Assembly: GCA_903889565.1 (NCBI GenBank)
Contig: CAISYC010000036.1
Location: forward strand, 1 to 64,000
Length of the DNA stretch: 64,000 nucleotides
Direction: 5' to 3'
Source of the DNA: an uncultured beta proteobacterium
GTDB taxonomy: Bacteria > Pseudomonadota > Gammaproteobacteria > Burkholderiales > SG8-41
Below the pieces are notes generated by a model that searched no databases, had not been told where the DNA came from, and was given only the letters and a program-made list of their open reading frames with translations. The position numbers were made by a program, and so were the translations under genes. Positions 1-8,648 of the stretch are shown in pieces (within the stretch, counting starts at the first letter, position 1; every line of letters starts with the position of its first letter).

Positions 1-291
1 ATTTTCCGAACCCTTGATGTCGAGTTCCGATTCGCTGTTGTTGAAGGCGTCACCGCTCAACTTCGACTGATAACCGGCAGCCAGCGAAGTATTCGGCACA
101 CCGGCAATGTTGTTACCTGCACCGCCGGCGCTGTAGTAGCCATAGAGGAAGTTCAACTTGCCGCCGATGGTGACGTTGCTGCCCGACGCGTTCGAACCGG
201 TCACACCGTCCGGGGTCGAAAACTGCGCGAACGCCAGCGACGGCAAACCGAATGCACCTGCGACAGCCACTGCCATTAATTTTTTGTTCAT
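1..291 (-). CDS. Gram-negative porin, N-terminal fragment (runs off window)
   Basis: The first 97 codons of an outer-membrane porin are present; the rest lies beyond the left edge. The protein starts MNKKLMAVAVAGAFGLP and has a clear signal peptide ending SLAFA before QFSTPDG. It continues into a Gly/Asn-rich beta-strand segment with the motif VTIGGKLNFLYGYY, typical of betaproteobacterial trimeric general porins (OmpC-like, porin_4 type). The ATG at 291 is preceded by a strong ribosome binding site, AAGGAGAGG, about 5 nt upstream. The gene is transcribed away from the histidine kinase at 704, so the two share a 412-bp upstream region. It probably allows passive diffusion of small anions or solutes across the outer membrane; the specificity cannot be read from this fragment. 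Confidence 0.85.
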   Translation of the reverse strand, partial: MNKKLMAVAVAGAFGLPSLAFAQFSTPDGVTGSNASGSNVTIGGKLNFLYGYYSAGGAGNNIAGVPNTSLAAGYQSKLSGDAFNNSESELDIKGSEN

Positions 292-703
292 TCAGACCTC
301 TCCTTATTTCAAAAATATCGAATCAGCGGATCGACGAAGTGCGGAAACTGCTGCCGCCTCGTAACCTGCCATCGTGCGCGGGTGATCGTCGTTCCGTTTG
401 ACCATCACACCTTGGGGGCAAGTGTCATCGTGCCTTCCTGTGGTCACAATCAGTTTTCACGCGTACGTAAAACAACGTATTCATTGATTTAAAAGGATAA
501 ATTAGGATTGCGTAGCAATGCGTTTGGACCACGCGTTGCGCCGATGCAACACTTCGTACGGGTCCATGCATAATGCGTTGAATAACAAAGGCTACAAACG
601 ATGAATGGAACTCCAGTTGAGGATCACGACGTGACGCCGACGGCGACCGCCATCCGGCCGGCATTTATGCCTTTTGAATATGCAATATGAATAATCAGAA
701 TCC
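292..703. promoter_or_regulatory. Divergent intergenic region between porin and histidine kinase genes
   Basis: This 412-bp stretch has no convincing gene. It is clearly AT-richer than its surroundings around 470-520 and 580-700, as expected for promoters firing in both directions. A near-palindrome of ACGTA/TACGT elements lies at about 462-481 (TACGTAAAACAACGTA). It could be a regulator site, for example for the FixJ-like protein encoded next door, but this is inference from position only. Confidence 0.4.
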
Positions 704-2692
704 ATGACCTCCGGTCCAACGCAGCCATCTGCATCGGCACAGTCCGGCGCGCAAACAACCCTGCCGGCCCGGTGGCGCGCGCCGGCAATCAGCGCGGCAT
801 TTGTCGCGGTTTATATTGCGCTCGCCTGGCTGACGAGTTTCTACATGGTCCGGCCGTTTTCCGTCACGCCGTGGAATCCATCTGCCGGGCTCGCGCTTGC
901 ATTTCTGCTGGTGTGCGGAATCCGCTACTGGCCGGCGCTGGCGGTCGCCGCATTGGCGAACAGCCTTTTGTTACGCGGCCTGCCGGCAGCGCCCTACACG
1001 CAACTGCTCGGCCCCTTGTGCCTGACCGCCGGTTACCTCGCGATGGCCGCCATCCTGCGCGGCCCCCTGCGCTTCCACCTCGCCTTCGACCGTCTGGGCG
1101 ACGTCGTCAAACTCACCGCTGTCGCAGCCGCCGGCACCCTGCTGATTGCGGTTGCGTACACCGCTGTATTGAATACCCTCGAAACCATGACCACGCAGGA
1201 CAGGCAAGCCGTCCTGCTGCGATTCTGGATCGGTCACCTGATCGGCATCGTCATCAACACGCCGCTGCTCCTGTTGCTGTGGGCGCGCCGCCGGTCAATG
1301 TTTTCCGCGCGCGTCAACTGGCGGTTTGCCGTTGAAACAGGCACGCAGGCCGCCTGCGTGATGCTGGCGCTGTGGATCATTTTCGGGCCGCGCTGGATCG
1401 ACCCCTACAAATTCTTCTATCTGCTGTTTCTGCCTGTCATCTGGATCGCCACCCGTCACGGCATCGCGGGCGCGGTTCTCGGCACTGCCGGCCTGCAGAT
1501 CGGCCTCGTCGCGATCTTGGTCGATTCCGAATACCGGGCCGGCACCGGCATCACGGAATTTCAATTCATGATGCTGGCGCTGGCGATTGCCGCGCTGTTT
1601 CTCGGCATGGTCGTCACCGAGCATCGCGCCGCCCGCGAGTCGCTGGCGCGCAGCGATTCGCGGTTGCGCACCATCGTTGCCACCGCGCCCGATGGCATTG
1701 TCACAATTGACGACCGCGGCACGATACTCGCCGCCAATCCAGCGGCCTGCCGGATTTTCGATCTCGCGCCACGCCAACTTGACGACAGCAACATCACCGC
1801 GATTCTGCCGGCGTTCGAAACGATCGGCGCCACCGGCGATACCTGCATCATTGAAGGCCTGCGCAGCGATGGCAGGCACTTTCCCGCCGAACTCTCGATC
1901 GGCCACACCGGCGGCTCGCCAGATCTGCGCATTGCCGTGATCCGCGACATTTCACGACGCGTCGATACTGCGCATCGACTTGCCGAACAGCAGGAGGAAC
2001 TTGCGCGCGCCGCGCGCCTCGCTGCCGCCGGCGAAATGGCCGCGGCGCTGGCGCACGAATTGCACCAGCCGCTGACGGCGATCCGCAGTTATGCGCGCGC
2101 GGCGCAGTTGCAAAGCGACGCTGCCGGTCGCGCCTTGCCCGCCAAGATTGAAAGCGAGGCGACCCGCGCCGCCAACGTGGTGCAGCGCCTGCGCGATTTT
2201 TTCCGCGGCGGCACCTCGCGACTGGAAACGGTCGGCACCGGCAGCCTGATCGAAAATGCGCTGGCGCCAATGCATGAGGTGGCAGCCAAGCAAAACGTCG
2301 CATTGGCGGTCGCCAACAACTGCGCGAAGTCCGAATTGCTGATCGATCGCGTGCAAATTGAAACGGTACTGCACAGCCTGGTGCACAATGCGATCGAGGC
2401 GATGGCAGGCACCGGCGGCGGCCGCATTACGGTTGCGGCAATGGCGCAAGATGTCGGCTGGATCCGCATTACCGTCGCCGACAACGGCCCCGGCATCGAC
2501 CCGGCGTTTGCCGATCGCGTGTTCGAAGCCTTCGCCACCACCAAGGCCACCGGCACCGGCATGGGGCTCGCCATGAGCCGCTCGATGATCGAAGCGCAGG
2601 GCGGGCGCATTTGGTTCGACTCCCCGGCCGCCGGCGGCACCGCATTTCATTTCACCGTTCCCACCATACTACTTCACGAGGCCGTCGCATGA
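704..2692 (+). CDS. MASE1-PAS sensor histidine kinase (FixL-like output)
   Basis: A 662-residue membrane sensor kinase. Residues about 25-310 form a MASE1-type domain of roughly eight hydrophobic helices. A PAS domain follows at about 320-440 (RTIVATAPDGIVTID), then HisKA with the phospho-acceptor His451 in LAHELHQPLTAIR. The HATPase domain carries the N box (VHNAIEAM), G1 box (VADNGPGI) and G2 box (GTGMGLAMS). No heme-binding PAS His could be assigned, so oxygen sensing as in FixL is not claimed. The stop overlaps the start of the response regulator by 4 bp (ATGA), showing a translationally coupled pair. The ligand of the MASE1 domain is unknown. The start at 704 has only a weak ribosome binding site. 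Confidence 0.88.
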   Translation: MTSGPTQPSASAQSGAQTTLPARWRAPAISAAFVAVYIALAWLTSFYMVRPFSVTPWNPSAGLALAFLLVCGIRYWPALAVAALANSLLLRGLPAAPYTQLLGPLCLTAGYLAMAAILRGPLRFHLAFDRLGDVVKLTAVAAAGTLLIAVAYTAVLNTLETMTTQDRQAVLLRFWIGHLIGIVINTPLLLLLWARRRSMFSARVNWRFAVETGTQAACVMLALWIIFGPRWIDPYKFFYLLFLPVIWIATRHGIAGAVLGTAGLQIGLVAILVDSEYRAGTGITEFQFMMLALAIAALFLGMVVTEHRAARESLARSDSRLRTIVATAPDGIVTIDDRGTILAANPAACRIFDLAPRQLDDSNITAILPAFETIGATGDTCIIEGLRSDGRHFPAELSIGHTGGSPDLRIAVIRDISRRVDTAHRLAEQQEELARAARLAAAGEMAAALAHELHQPLTAIRSYARAAQLQSDAAGRALPAKIESEATRAANVVQRLRDFFRGGTSRLETVGTGSLIENALAPMHEVAAKQNVALAVANNCAKSELLIDRVQIETVLHSLVHNAIEAMAGTGGGRITVAAMAQDVGWIRITVADNGPGIDPAFADRVFEAFATTKATGTGMGLAMSRSMIEAQGGRIWFDSPAAGGTAFHFTVPTILLHEAVA

Positions 2693-3303
2693 GCAACCGC
2701 GAACAATGCGCATTTATCGTCGATGATGACGCGTCCGTCCGGGACGCACTGGGTCTGCTGCTGGGTCTGAAGGGCTACCGCACCGTGCCGTTCGCCAGCG
2801 CGGACGATTTTCTCAGCGCCTGCGACCCGGCCTGGTCCGGCTGCCTGCTGCTCGACATCCGCATGCCGGGCACCGACGGACTCGCGCTGCAATCCATTTT
2901 GCGCAAACGCGGCCTGACCATCCCGATCATTTTCATGACCGCTCACGGCGAGGTGCAGACGGTCAGAACGGCGTTGAAAGCCGGCGCGGTCGATTATCTC
3001 GAAAAACCGGTTGATCCCGACGCACTGCTGGCCGCGGTGCGGGCGGCGATGGAAGCGGACAAGGTACGGCGCGAAAAACTGCAGCGCGCCGATCAGAGCG
3101 AACGCCGCCTCGAAAGCCTGACGCCGCGCGAACGCGAAGTACTCGAACTGGTGGTGCAGGGCCAGCAATACCGCCAGATCGCCGCCGTCCTCGGCATCAG
3201 CCCGCGCACGGTCGAAGTGCATCGCGCGCGCCTGATGGAGAAACTCGGCGTGCACAGCATTTCGGAACTGGTGCGTCTCTCGCTGACCAACGCGCCCGGA
3301 TAA
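2689..3303 (+). CDS. FixJ/NarL-type response regulator
   Basis: A 204-residue response regulator with an N-terminal receiver domain: acidic pocket VDDD at 11-14, phospho-acceptor Asp56 in LLLDIRMPG, and the conserved Lys in YLEKPVD. The C-terminal LuxR-type helix-turn-helix reads LTPREREVLELVVQG...SPRTVEVHRARLMEKLG. This layout is that of the FixJ/TodT/StyR group. It is the partner of the histidine kinase immediately upstream, given the 4-bp overlap. Targets are not evident from the window; the divergent porin gene is a reasonable candidate by position. An upstream in-frame start near 2611 would lie inside the kinase gene and was not chosen because the ATG at 2689 gives the full receiver domain. 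Confidence 0.9.
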   Translation: MSNREQCAFIVDDDASVRDALGLLLGLKGYRTVPFASADDFLSACDPAWSGCLLLDIRMPGTDGLALQSILRKRGLTIPIIFMTAHGEVQTVRTALKAGAVDYLEKPVDPDALLAAVRAAMEADKVRREKLQRADQSERRLESLTPREREVLELVVQGQQYRQIAAVLGISPRTVEVHRARLMEKLGVHSISELVRLSLTNAPG

Positions 3304-3330
3304 CGGCGCCCGTTGGACTCGCGGGCCGCC

Positions 3331-4296
3331 CTACTCTTTTGCAACCCCGGCGACGCGCATGACCTCGGCGGTCTTCTCGTAATCGGCTTTGATCGCACGC
3401 CTGAATTCTTCGCTGGAGTTGCCGACCGGATCGTAACCGGCGGCGATCAACGGTTCGCGTACCTTCGGTTCCTGCATTGCCTTGTGCGTTTCGAGTTGCA
3501 GACGCGCGATGATTTCACGCGGCGTGCGCGCCGGCGCCAGCCAGCCGTGCCAGGCGCCGCTGTAGACAAAATCGGCGAGCCCGGATTCAATCATGGTCGG
3601 CACCTCGGGCAACAGCACCCAGCGGCCCGCGCCGGTGAAGGCGATCGCCCTGACGCGTCCGCCTTTCAGTTGCTGCAATACGGTCGGCGTCGGCGGCACG
3701 AACAGCGACTGGATTTCGCCGGCGATCAGCGCATTGACCGCCGGCGCGCCGCCTTTATACGGCACATGGGTCAGCCGCGCACCCGTGCGCAGATTGAAAA
3801 GCTCGCCGGCCAGATGCAGATTGTTGCCGATGCCGCCGGAGCCGAAGCTGAGCCTGCTGTTCGGGCTTTTTGCAAGTGCGATGAATTCCCGAACGTTGCC
3901 CGCCGCTACCGACGGATGCACCAGCATCAGATAACCGACGCCCCTGACTACCATGGTGACCGGCGCGAAATCGCGGAAGATGTCGTAGGGCAGATTGCGG
4001 TGCATCAAGGTGTTGATGACGAAATCCGACGAGGCGTGCAGCAGCGTATAACCGTCGGGCACCGCCTTCGCCACCAGGTCAGTGGCGATGATGCCGGTGG
4101 CGCCGTCGCGATTGTCGATGACGATATTCTGCCCAAGCTGCGCGCCAATCTGGCGTGACGCGGTGCGCGCAATCAGATCCTGGGTGCCGCCGGGCGCCAG
4201 CCCGACAATCAGGCGGATCGGCCGGCCGGGCCAGGCATCGGCGGCGTGCAAAGGCAGCGCAAGCAGCGCACATGCCGCGACGACCAGCAAACGCAT
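3331..4296 (-). CDS. Bug-family tripartite tricarboxylate transporter receptor
   Basis: A 321-residue periplasmic solute-binding protein of the Bug (TctC) family. The signal peptide is MRLLVVAACALLALPLHA, followed by the family hallmark W-P-x-R-P-I-R-L-I-V and the first-lobe motif PGGTQDLIAR. Other family marks are VIDNRDGATG, HVPYKGGAPAVNALIAGEI and a C-terminal NSSEEFRRAIKADYEK. The start at 4296 was preferred over an upstream in-frame start at 4332 because it begins the signal peptide directly and leaves a clean 4-bp gap after the stop of the preceding gene. No TctA/TctB membrane subunits are nearby, so it must use a permease encoded elsewhere or act as a sensor. The ligand, probably a carboxylate, is unknown. 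Confidence 0.88.
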   Translation of the reverse strand: MRLLVVAACALLALPLHAADAWPGRPIRLIVGLAPGGTQDLIARTASRQIGAQLGQNIVIDNRDGATGIIATDLVAKAVPDGYTLLHASSDFVINTLMHRNLPYDIFRDFAPVTMVVRGVGYLMLVHPSVAAGNVREFIALAKSPNSRLSFGSGGIGNNLHLAGELFNLRTGARLTHVPYKGGAPAVNALIAGEIQSLFVPPTPTVLQQLKGGRVRAIAFTGAGRWVLLPEVPTMIESGLADFVYSGAWHGWLAPARTPREIIARLQLETHKAMQEPKVREPLIAAGYDPVGNSSEEFRRAIKADYEKTAEVMRVAGVAKE

Positions 4297-4300
4297 GCCG

Positions 4301-5140
4301 TCAGGCCGCCAGTTTGTCGCGACCGATCGCAATCGCCGCCTCGATGAAGGCGGTCACTGCGGCGCCGCGCTCGGACATTTGCAGAATATCCTCGGCGGTT
4401 GCCACCGCGCCGACAAATTCCTTGAGGTGCCAGTGTCCAGGCGCTGCCAGCGGCGGCAACTCGGCCGGCTTCAACCGCGGCCACGGGCTGACATAGACGT
4501 AGGGTTGCGCATAATGTTCGTCGCCCGGCGAAACGCCGACGCCGATCAAACGCGCGTTTTCGGCATCGCCGCCGAGCACAATCCGCGTCGCAATGTCGAA
4601 GTGATGCGGCCAGCAACGCACCGCGCCGCCGCCGTGTGCCGTGGCGGCAGCGGTGAGCAGGCCGGCGGCCGCCTCGTACCAGCGCGTGAGTTCTTCGAAC
4701 GCCTCCGATTCGCCGCTGACGTGATAGGCCGAGCCGCGCGTCACCGGCAGCGACGGCAGCGAGTACGGCAGTTCGATGCCTTCCACCGTCTTCAGACCCA
4801 GCGCGCGCAACGCCGAATCGAACCATACCTCGACGCTGGAATCCTTCCGCCCGCCCAGTTCGAATTCGTCGAGATCGCGGTTGTTGCGCAGTATGATCAG
4901 CGCGAAGCGGCGCAGCCTGAAGCCGATGCGAACCTCGGCGCCGCCAGCCGTCAGCGCCTGCGAGACAAAGGCCGCGCGCGCCGCATCCCACGACAGGCTC
5001 GAATGGCCGTCATCGGCAACCGCTTCCAGATTGGCGCGCGCCGCCTTGCTTACCCATTGCACCGCATGATGCGCCACATTGCGCGCCCTGACCAGGGATG
5101 TCGGCGCCTTCGCGCCGAGCGTGGACCAGTCAAACTGCAT
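4301..5140 (-). CDS. Conserved protein of unknown function
   Basis: A 279-residue soluble protein with no signal peptide or membrane segments, which I do not recognise with confidence. It starts MQFDWSTLGAKAP and contains a charged beta-rich stretch (AEVRIGFRLRRFALIIL). Near its end is a His/Trp/Pro-rich part with RCWPHHFDIATRIVL and YVYVSPWPRLKP. The combination of a W-P-H-H-F-D motif with a later Y-x-S-P-W-P is vaguely like the DUF5996 group, but this is only an impression. It lies 4 bp upstream of a Bug receptor on the same strand, so the two are probably co-transcribed. Codon usage and GC content match the neighbours, so it looks like a real gene and not a chance frame. Confidence 0.65.
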   Translation of the reverse strand: MQFDWSTLGAKAPTSLVRARNVAHHAVQWVSKAARANLEAVADDGHSSLSWDAARAAFVSQALTAGGAEVRIGFRLRRFALIILRNNRDLDEFELGGRKDSSVEVWFDSALRALGLKTVEGIELPYSLPSLPVTRGSAYHVSGESEAFEELTRWYEAAAGLLTAAATAHGGGAVRCWPHHFDIATRIVLGGDAENARLIGVGVSPGDEHYAQPYVYVSPWPRLKPAELPPLAAPGHWHLKEFVGAVATAEDILQMSERGAAVTAFIEAAIAIGRDKLAA

Positions 5141-5241
5141 TCAATTTCTCCCGGATTTTCGATGCGCGAGTCTAACATCGGCACAGCCGAAAGCAGAACC
5201 GCCCGCCGCGCGCGCGACCGCCGGGGTCGCGCATTCCGCGG

Positions 5242-6693
5242 TTATTTCTTCGGCCAGTTGGCGATGGCGCGCGCCGCACCGGTAAGTTGCAGGATATGCA
5301 TGCCGGTATTGGCGCGATCGACGACGTAGATATAACCGCGATCGTCCACGTCAACGTTGTTCGACTGGATCGCCACGCGATCGGAGGCCGCCGTCGCGTT
5401 GACCTTGCCGCGCTGCGTCGCCGGCGTTTCGAGCGCAACCGTGTTCTTCGTCATCGCCGGAATGTAATAACCGATTTCCTTCGGATGATAGGGGTCGCGG
5501 ATATCGACCGCGCGCACGCCGGCGCTGAACCAGGTGAAGAACATGATGCGCTTGTGGTAAATCGAGGTCACCGCCTCGTTCGACGAGTGCGAGCCGAAGC
5601 GGCCGCCGCGCGCGCAGAAATTGCCACTCTTCTCCGGCACGTTGAACGTCGCGACCCCCATCGGAAATTTCTCGTTTGTGATGTCGGCGATCCACACCTG
5701 CTGGCGGAATTCGAGGCATTCCTTTTGAATCGCCTCGTCGGTGATGACGACAAAATCGCGCGGGCTGCCGCCCTTGTCTCTGGCGAATTCCGGCATCTCC
5801 ACACCGAGCAGCGGAAACACCGTATGCGCGCCGTTGCTCGGCATCAGGTTGAGGCGCGACACCTCGGGATAACGCAGGTTGTCGGGCGTCGGCTCCTTCG
5901 GCCCGTTGAGCAGTTTGTCGCGATCGACGATCTGCAGGATGCCGCCGGCGTTGGTGCCGTAACCGAAATAAACGCGGTTGCCCTTGACGCCGGTGGACAT
6001 CGCCCCATGCAGAGTCATCGGCACCGGCCCCGTCGCGCCCGGCTCCTGGCCCGGCAAACCGAAGTTGCGGATGAACACCGGATGCGCCGGATCTGACAGA
6101 TCGAAGATCTGCGTCATGCGATTGGAGCGCCAGTTCGGCTCGCCGGAAACGAGATAGGCGATGCCGGTGTCGCATTCCCACCAGTTCTTGTGCGTGCCCT
6201 TGAGATCCTTGACCACCGTCGTCAGCAACGCGGGATTGGCCGGATCGGTGACGTCCCAGATTTCATGCGCTGCATTGCCGAACACGCGCAACATGTAGAA
6301 CTTGCCCGTGATGCCCTTCGGTAGTTCGTCGCCGCTGCAGATGCGCACCATTTGCGCGCCGCCCTGCTCGGCCTTGCCGGGCTCGCCCGGAATGTGCGCC
6401 AGATACTTCGGCTTCGCCGGATCGGTGACATCGACGATCGAGGTGCCGTTGTTTTCGGTCTGCCCATTGAGCGTATTGATCTTGATGTCGCCGTGATGGC
6501 CGATGTAGGCGATATAACGGTCGCCCTGGCGCTGAATCGTCGGCTGGTAGGCGGTGCGCGCCTGCAGGTCGCTGTAACCGACCAGCGCCATGTTTTTACT
6601 CTCGACGCGCGACAGCGGTGTCGCGGCCTGCAATGCGCCGGCTGCAATCACCAGCAACATGCTCAACACAACGGCAAAGGGCCTGTGCACCAT
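5242..6693 (-). CDS. Secreted LVIVD-repeat protein (beta-propeller)
   Basis: A 483-residue exported protein with signal peptide MVHRPFAVVLSMLLVIAAGALQA. The body consists of repeated blades with endings such as TSIVDVTDPAKPKYLAHI, EIWDVTDPANPALLTTV, QIFDLSDPAHPVFIRNF and RAVDIRDPYHPKEIGYY, which is the LVIVD repeat of a predicted beta-propeller. The function is unknown; such proteins are usually periplasmic or surface-associated. The start at 6693 is chosen because a good ribosome binding site (ACGAGGAG) sits 7 nt upstream; two earlier in-frame starts lack one and would bury the signal peptide. It is separated by about 100 bp from the unknown gene downstream and stands apart from the CoA-transferase upstream. 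Confidence 0.82.
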   Translation of the reverse strand: MVHRPFAVVLSMLLVIAAGALQAATPLSRVESKNMALVGYSDLQARTAYQPTIQRQGDRYIAYIGHHGDIKINTLNGQTENNGTSIVDVTDPAKPKYLAHIPGEPGKAEQGGAQMVRICSGDELPKGITGKFYMLRVFGNAAHEIWDVTDPANPALLTTVVKDLKGTHKNWWECDTGIAYLVSGEPNWRSNRMTQIFDLSDPAHPVFIRNFGLPGQEPGATGPVPMTLHGAMSTGVKGNRVYFGYGTNAGGILQIVDRDKLLNGPKEPTPDNLRYPEVSRLNLMPSNGAHTVFPLLGVEMPEFARDKGGSPRDFVVITDEAIQKECLEFRQQVWIADITNEKFPMGVATFNVPEKSGNFCARGGRFGSHSSNEAVTSIYHKRIMFFTWFSAGVRAVDIRDPYHPKEIGYYIPAMTKNTVALETPATQRGKVNATAASDRVAIQSNNVDVDDRGYIYVVDRANTGMHILQLTGAARAIANWPKK

Positions 6694-6807
6694 GCGGATT
6701 CTCCTCGTAACCATGTTGGATTTGCGCGGCATTACCGCGCAACTGTTTTTCTTGTTTTGCGGCGGAAAGCGCAGTTTAACGCAGGCACTGCGGCTACGCG
6801 CCTGCGC

Positions 6808-8007
6808 TCAGATTACGCCGGATTTTTTCAGCGCGGCCTGCGCCGCGGCGTCGTAACCCAGCGCCGACAACACCTCTGCATTGTGCTCGCCCAGCTTCGG
6901 CCCCAGCCATGCCGTAGCACCCGGCGAATCCGACAGCTTGGGCACGATGCCCGGCAGCTTGACCGGCTTGCCGTCAGGCAGCGCGTGCTGCTCGATCATG
7001 CCGCGTGCGAGGTACTGCGCGTCCTTGACGATATCCGCCACGTCATAGACCTTGGCCGACGGCACATCGACGGCGTCCAGCGCCGCCAGCACGGCATCGA
7101 GATCGTGCGCCGCCGTCCACGCGCCGATCGCGCCGTCGATCTCCGCGGTGCGCGGCACGCGGCCGGCATTGGTCGCAAGCTGCGCATCGTCGGCCAGATC
7201 GTTACGGTTCATCGCGTTCATGAGACGCTTGAAAATCGCATCGTTGTTGGCGCCGATGATGACGAACCTGCCGTCGCGCGTCGGATAGGTGTTGGACGGC
7301 ACGATGCCGGGCAGCGCATTGCCGGCGCGCTCGCGCACGAAACCGAGCACATCGAATTCGGGCACCAGACTCTCCATCATGCTGAACACCGCCTCGTACA
7401 GCGCGACATCGACCATCTGGCCGCGCCCGCTCGTGTGCCGGTGCTGCAGCGCCATCAGCGCGCCGATCACGCCGTAGAGCGCGGCAATCGAATCGCCGAT
7501 CGAAATGCCCAGCCGCACCGGCGGCCGGTCCGGGTAACCGGTGACATAACGCAGGCCGCCCATTGACTCACCGATCACGCCGAAACCCGGCTTGTCGCGA
7601 TCCGGGCCGGTCTGACCGTAACCGGACAGACGCACCATGATCAGGCGCGGATTGATCGCCGCCAGCGCGTCGTAGCCGAGATTCCATTTTTCGAGCGCGC
7701 CCGGACGAAAGTTTTCGATCACGATATCGGCGCCCGCACAGAGCTTGCGCACGATCGCCTGCCCCTCGGGCACGCGCAGGTTGACGGTCAGCGATTTCTT
7801 GTTGCGCGACTGCACATACCACCACAGCGAGGTGCCCTCGTACATCTTGCGCCACTGCCGCAACTGGTCGCCGCCGTCGGGCGACTCGATCTTGATCACC
7901 TCGGCGCCGAACTCGGCGAACAGGCGGCTGCAGAACGGCGCCGCAATCAACGTGCCGAGCTCGATGACCTTGATGCCTTTTAATGGCGGCGATCTGGTCT
8001 CGCTCAT
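6808..8007 (-). CDS. CaiB/BaiF (class III) CoA-transferase
   Basis: A 399-residue cytosolic enzyme of the family that moves CoA between carboxylic acids through an aspartyl-CoA thioester. It shows the N-terminal motif LKGIKVIELGTLIAAPFCSRLFAEFGAEVIK[IE] split over residues 10-41, NKKSLTVNL, ENFRPGALEKWNLGYDAL and LSGYGQTGP. The catalytic Asp172 lies in ISIGDSIAALYG. The length is normal for the family (about 400 residues). The substrate is not evident; alpha-methylacyl-CoA racemase, formyl-CoA transferase and succinyl-CoA transferase relatives all share these motifs. It is divergent from the Mrr-like gene at 8067 with only 59 bp between them. Confidence 0.88.
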   Translation of the reverse strand: MSETRSPPLKGIKVIELGTLIAAPFCSRLFAEFGAEVIKIESPDGGDQLRQWRKMYEGTSLWWYVQSRNKKSLTVNLRVPEGQAIVRKLCAGADIVIENFRPGALEKWNLGYDALAAINPRLIMVRLSGYGQTGPDRDKPGFGVIGESMGGLRYVTGYPDRPPVRLGISIGDSIAALYGVIGALMALQHRHTSGRGQMVDVALYEAVFSMMESLVPEFDVLGFVRERAGNALPGIVPSNTYPTRDGRFVIIGANNDAIFKRLMNAMNRNDLADDAQLATNAGRVPRTAEIDGAIGAWTAAHDLDAVLAALDAVDVPSAKVYDVADIVKDAQYLARGMIEQHALPDGKPVKLPGIVPKLSDSPGATAWLGPKLGEHNAEVLSALGYDAAAQAALKKSGVI

Positions 8008-8066
8008 ATAATCCGCTCTCTCCTGCGTTTTCCCGCCGGGTTTATCTCCGCTGGGGGCATTTTAAT

Positions 8067-8648
8067 ATGGCCAAAGAAACCCTATTCTCGCTGCTGCTGC
8101 GCGCGCCGTGGTGGATCAGCATACTCTCCGCGATCCCGCTGTTCGGCGCGGTGCAGCTGTTTTTGCCGCCGCTGGTGGCGCTGAGCGCGACCCTGCCCTT
8201 TCTCGGCATCGCCGCCATGGCCGGATGGAAACAACTGCGCGCGCCGACCCCGGCCAATGTCGATGAAATCCTCGGCAAACTGCGCGCGATGTCATGGGAG
8301 AATTTTTCGGCAGTCATCGCCGAAGCGTTCAGGCGCGACGGTTATGCCGTGAGCCCGACCGGCGCCGGCGACGCCGCCGATTTCGAGGCGACCCGCAACA
8401 ATCGTCTTACACTGGTGAGCTGCAAACGCTGGAAAGTCGCTCAGACCGGCATCGGGCCTCTGCGCGATCTGTACGAGGCGAAAAAAACGCGCGACGCGCA
8501 GGACTGCATCTATGTCGCCGCCGGCGGCTTTACCGATAACGCGCACGATTTTGCACTGAAGAATTCGATCCGCCTGCTGTGTGACGGCGAACTCGCGCAA
8601 CTGGCGGCGCGCGTCGAGCGCGCGAACCACCGCTGGAAGCTGTTTTAG
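8067..8648 (+). CDS. Membrane-anchored Mrr-like restriction endonuclease-fold protein
   Basis: A 193-residue protein with two hydrophobic segments (about residues 12-32 and 34-55) followed by a cytoplasmic Mrr_cat-like domain at about 75-180. The nuclease-fold signature is MSWENFSAVIAEAFRRDGY, then GAGDAADFEATR, then LTLVSCKRWKVAQTGI. The usual catalytic pattern of Mrr is D...QxK; here the Gln is replaced by Ser (S-C-K), and the preceding acidic element is D-A-A-D-F-E. A helix and strand pair ending CIYVAAGGFTDNA completes the fold. The role may be DNA-related defence or repair, but membrane anchoring and the altered motif leave catalytic activity open. The last 4 bp overlap the end of the convergent HD gene. 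Confidence 0.75.
   Translation: MAKETLFSLLLRAPWWISILSAIPLFGAVQLFLPPLVALSATLPFLGIAAMAGWKQLRAPTPANVDEILGKLRAMSWENFSAVIAEAFRRDGYAVSPTGAGDAADFEATRNNRLTLVSCKRWKVAQTGIGPLRDLYEAKKTRDAQDCIYVAAGGFTDNAHDFALKNSIRLLCDGELAQLAARVERANHRWKLF

Noticed and set aside
120-145. Serine/threonine-rich or mobile element sequence near the left edge
   Set aside because: The minus-strand translation is clearly a porin with signal peptide; no element ends were seen.
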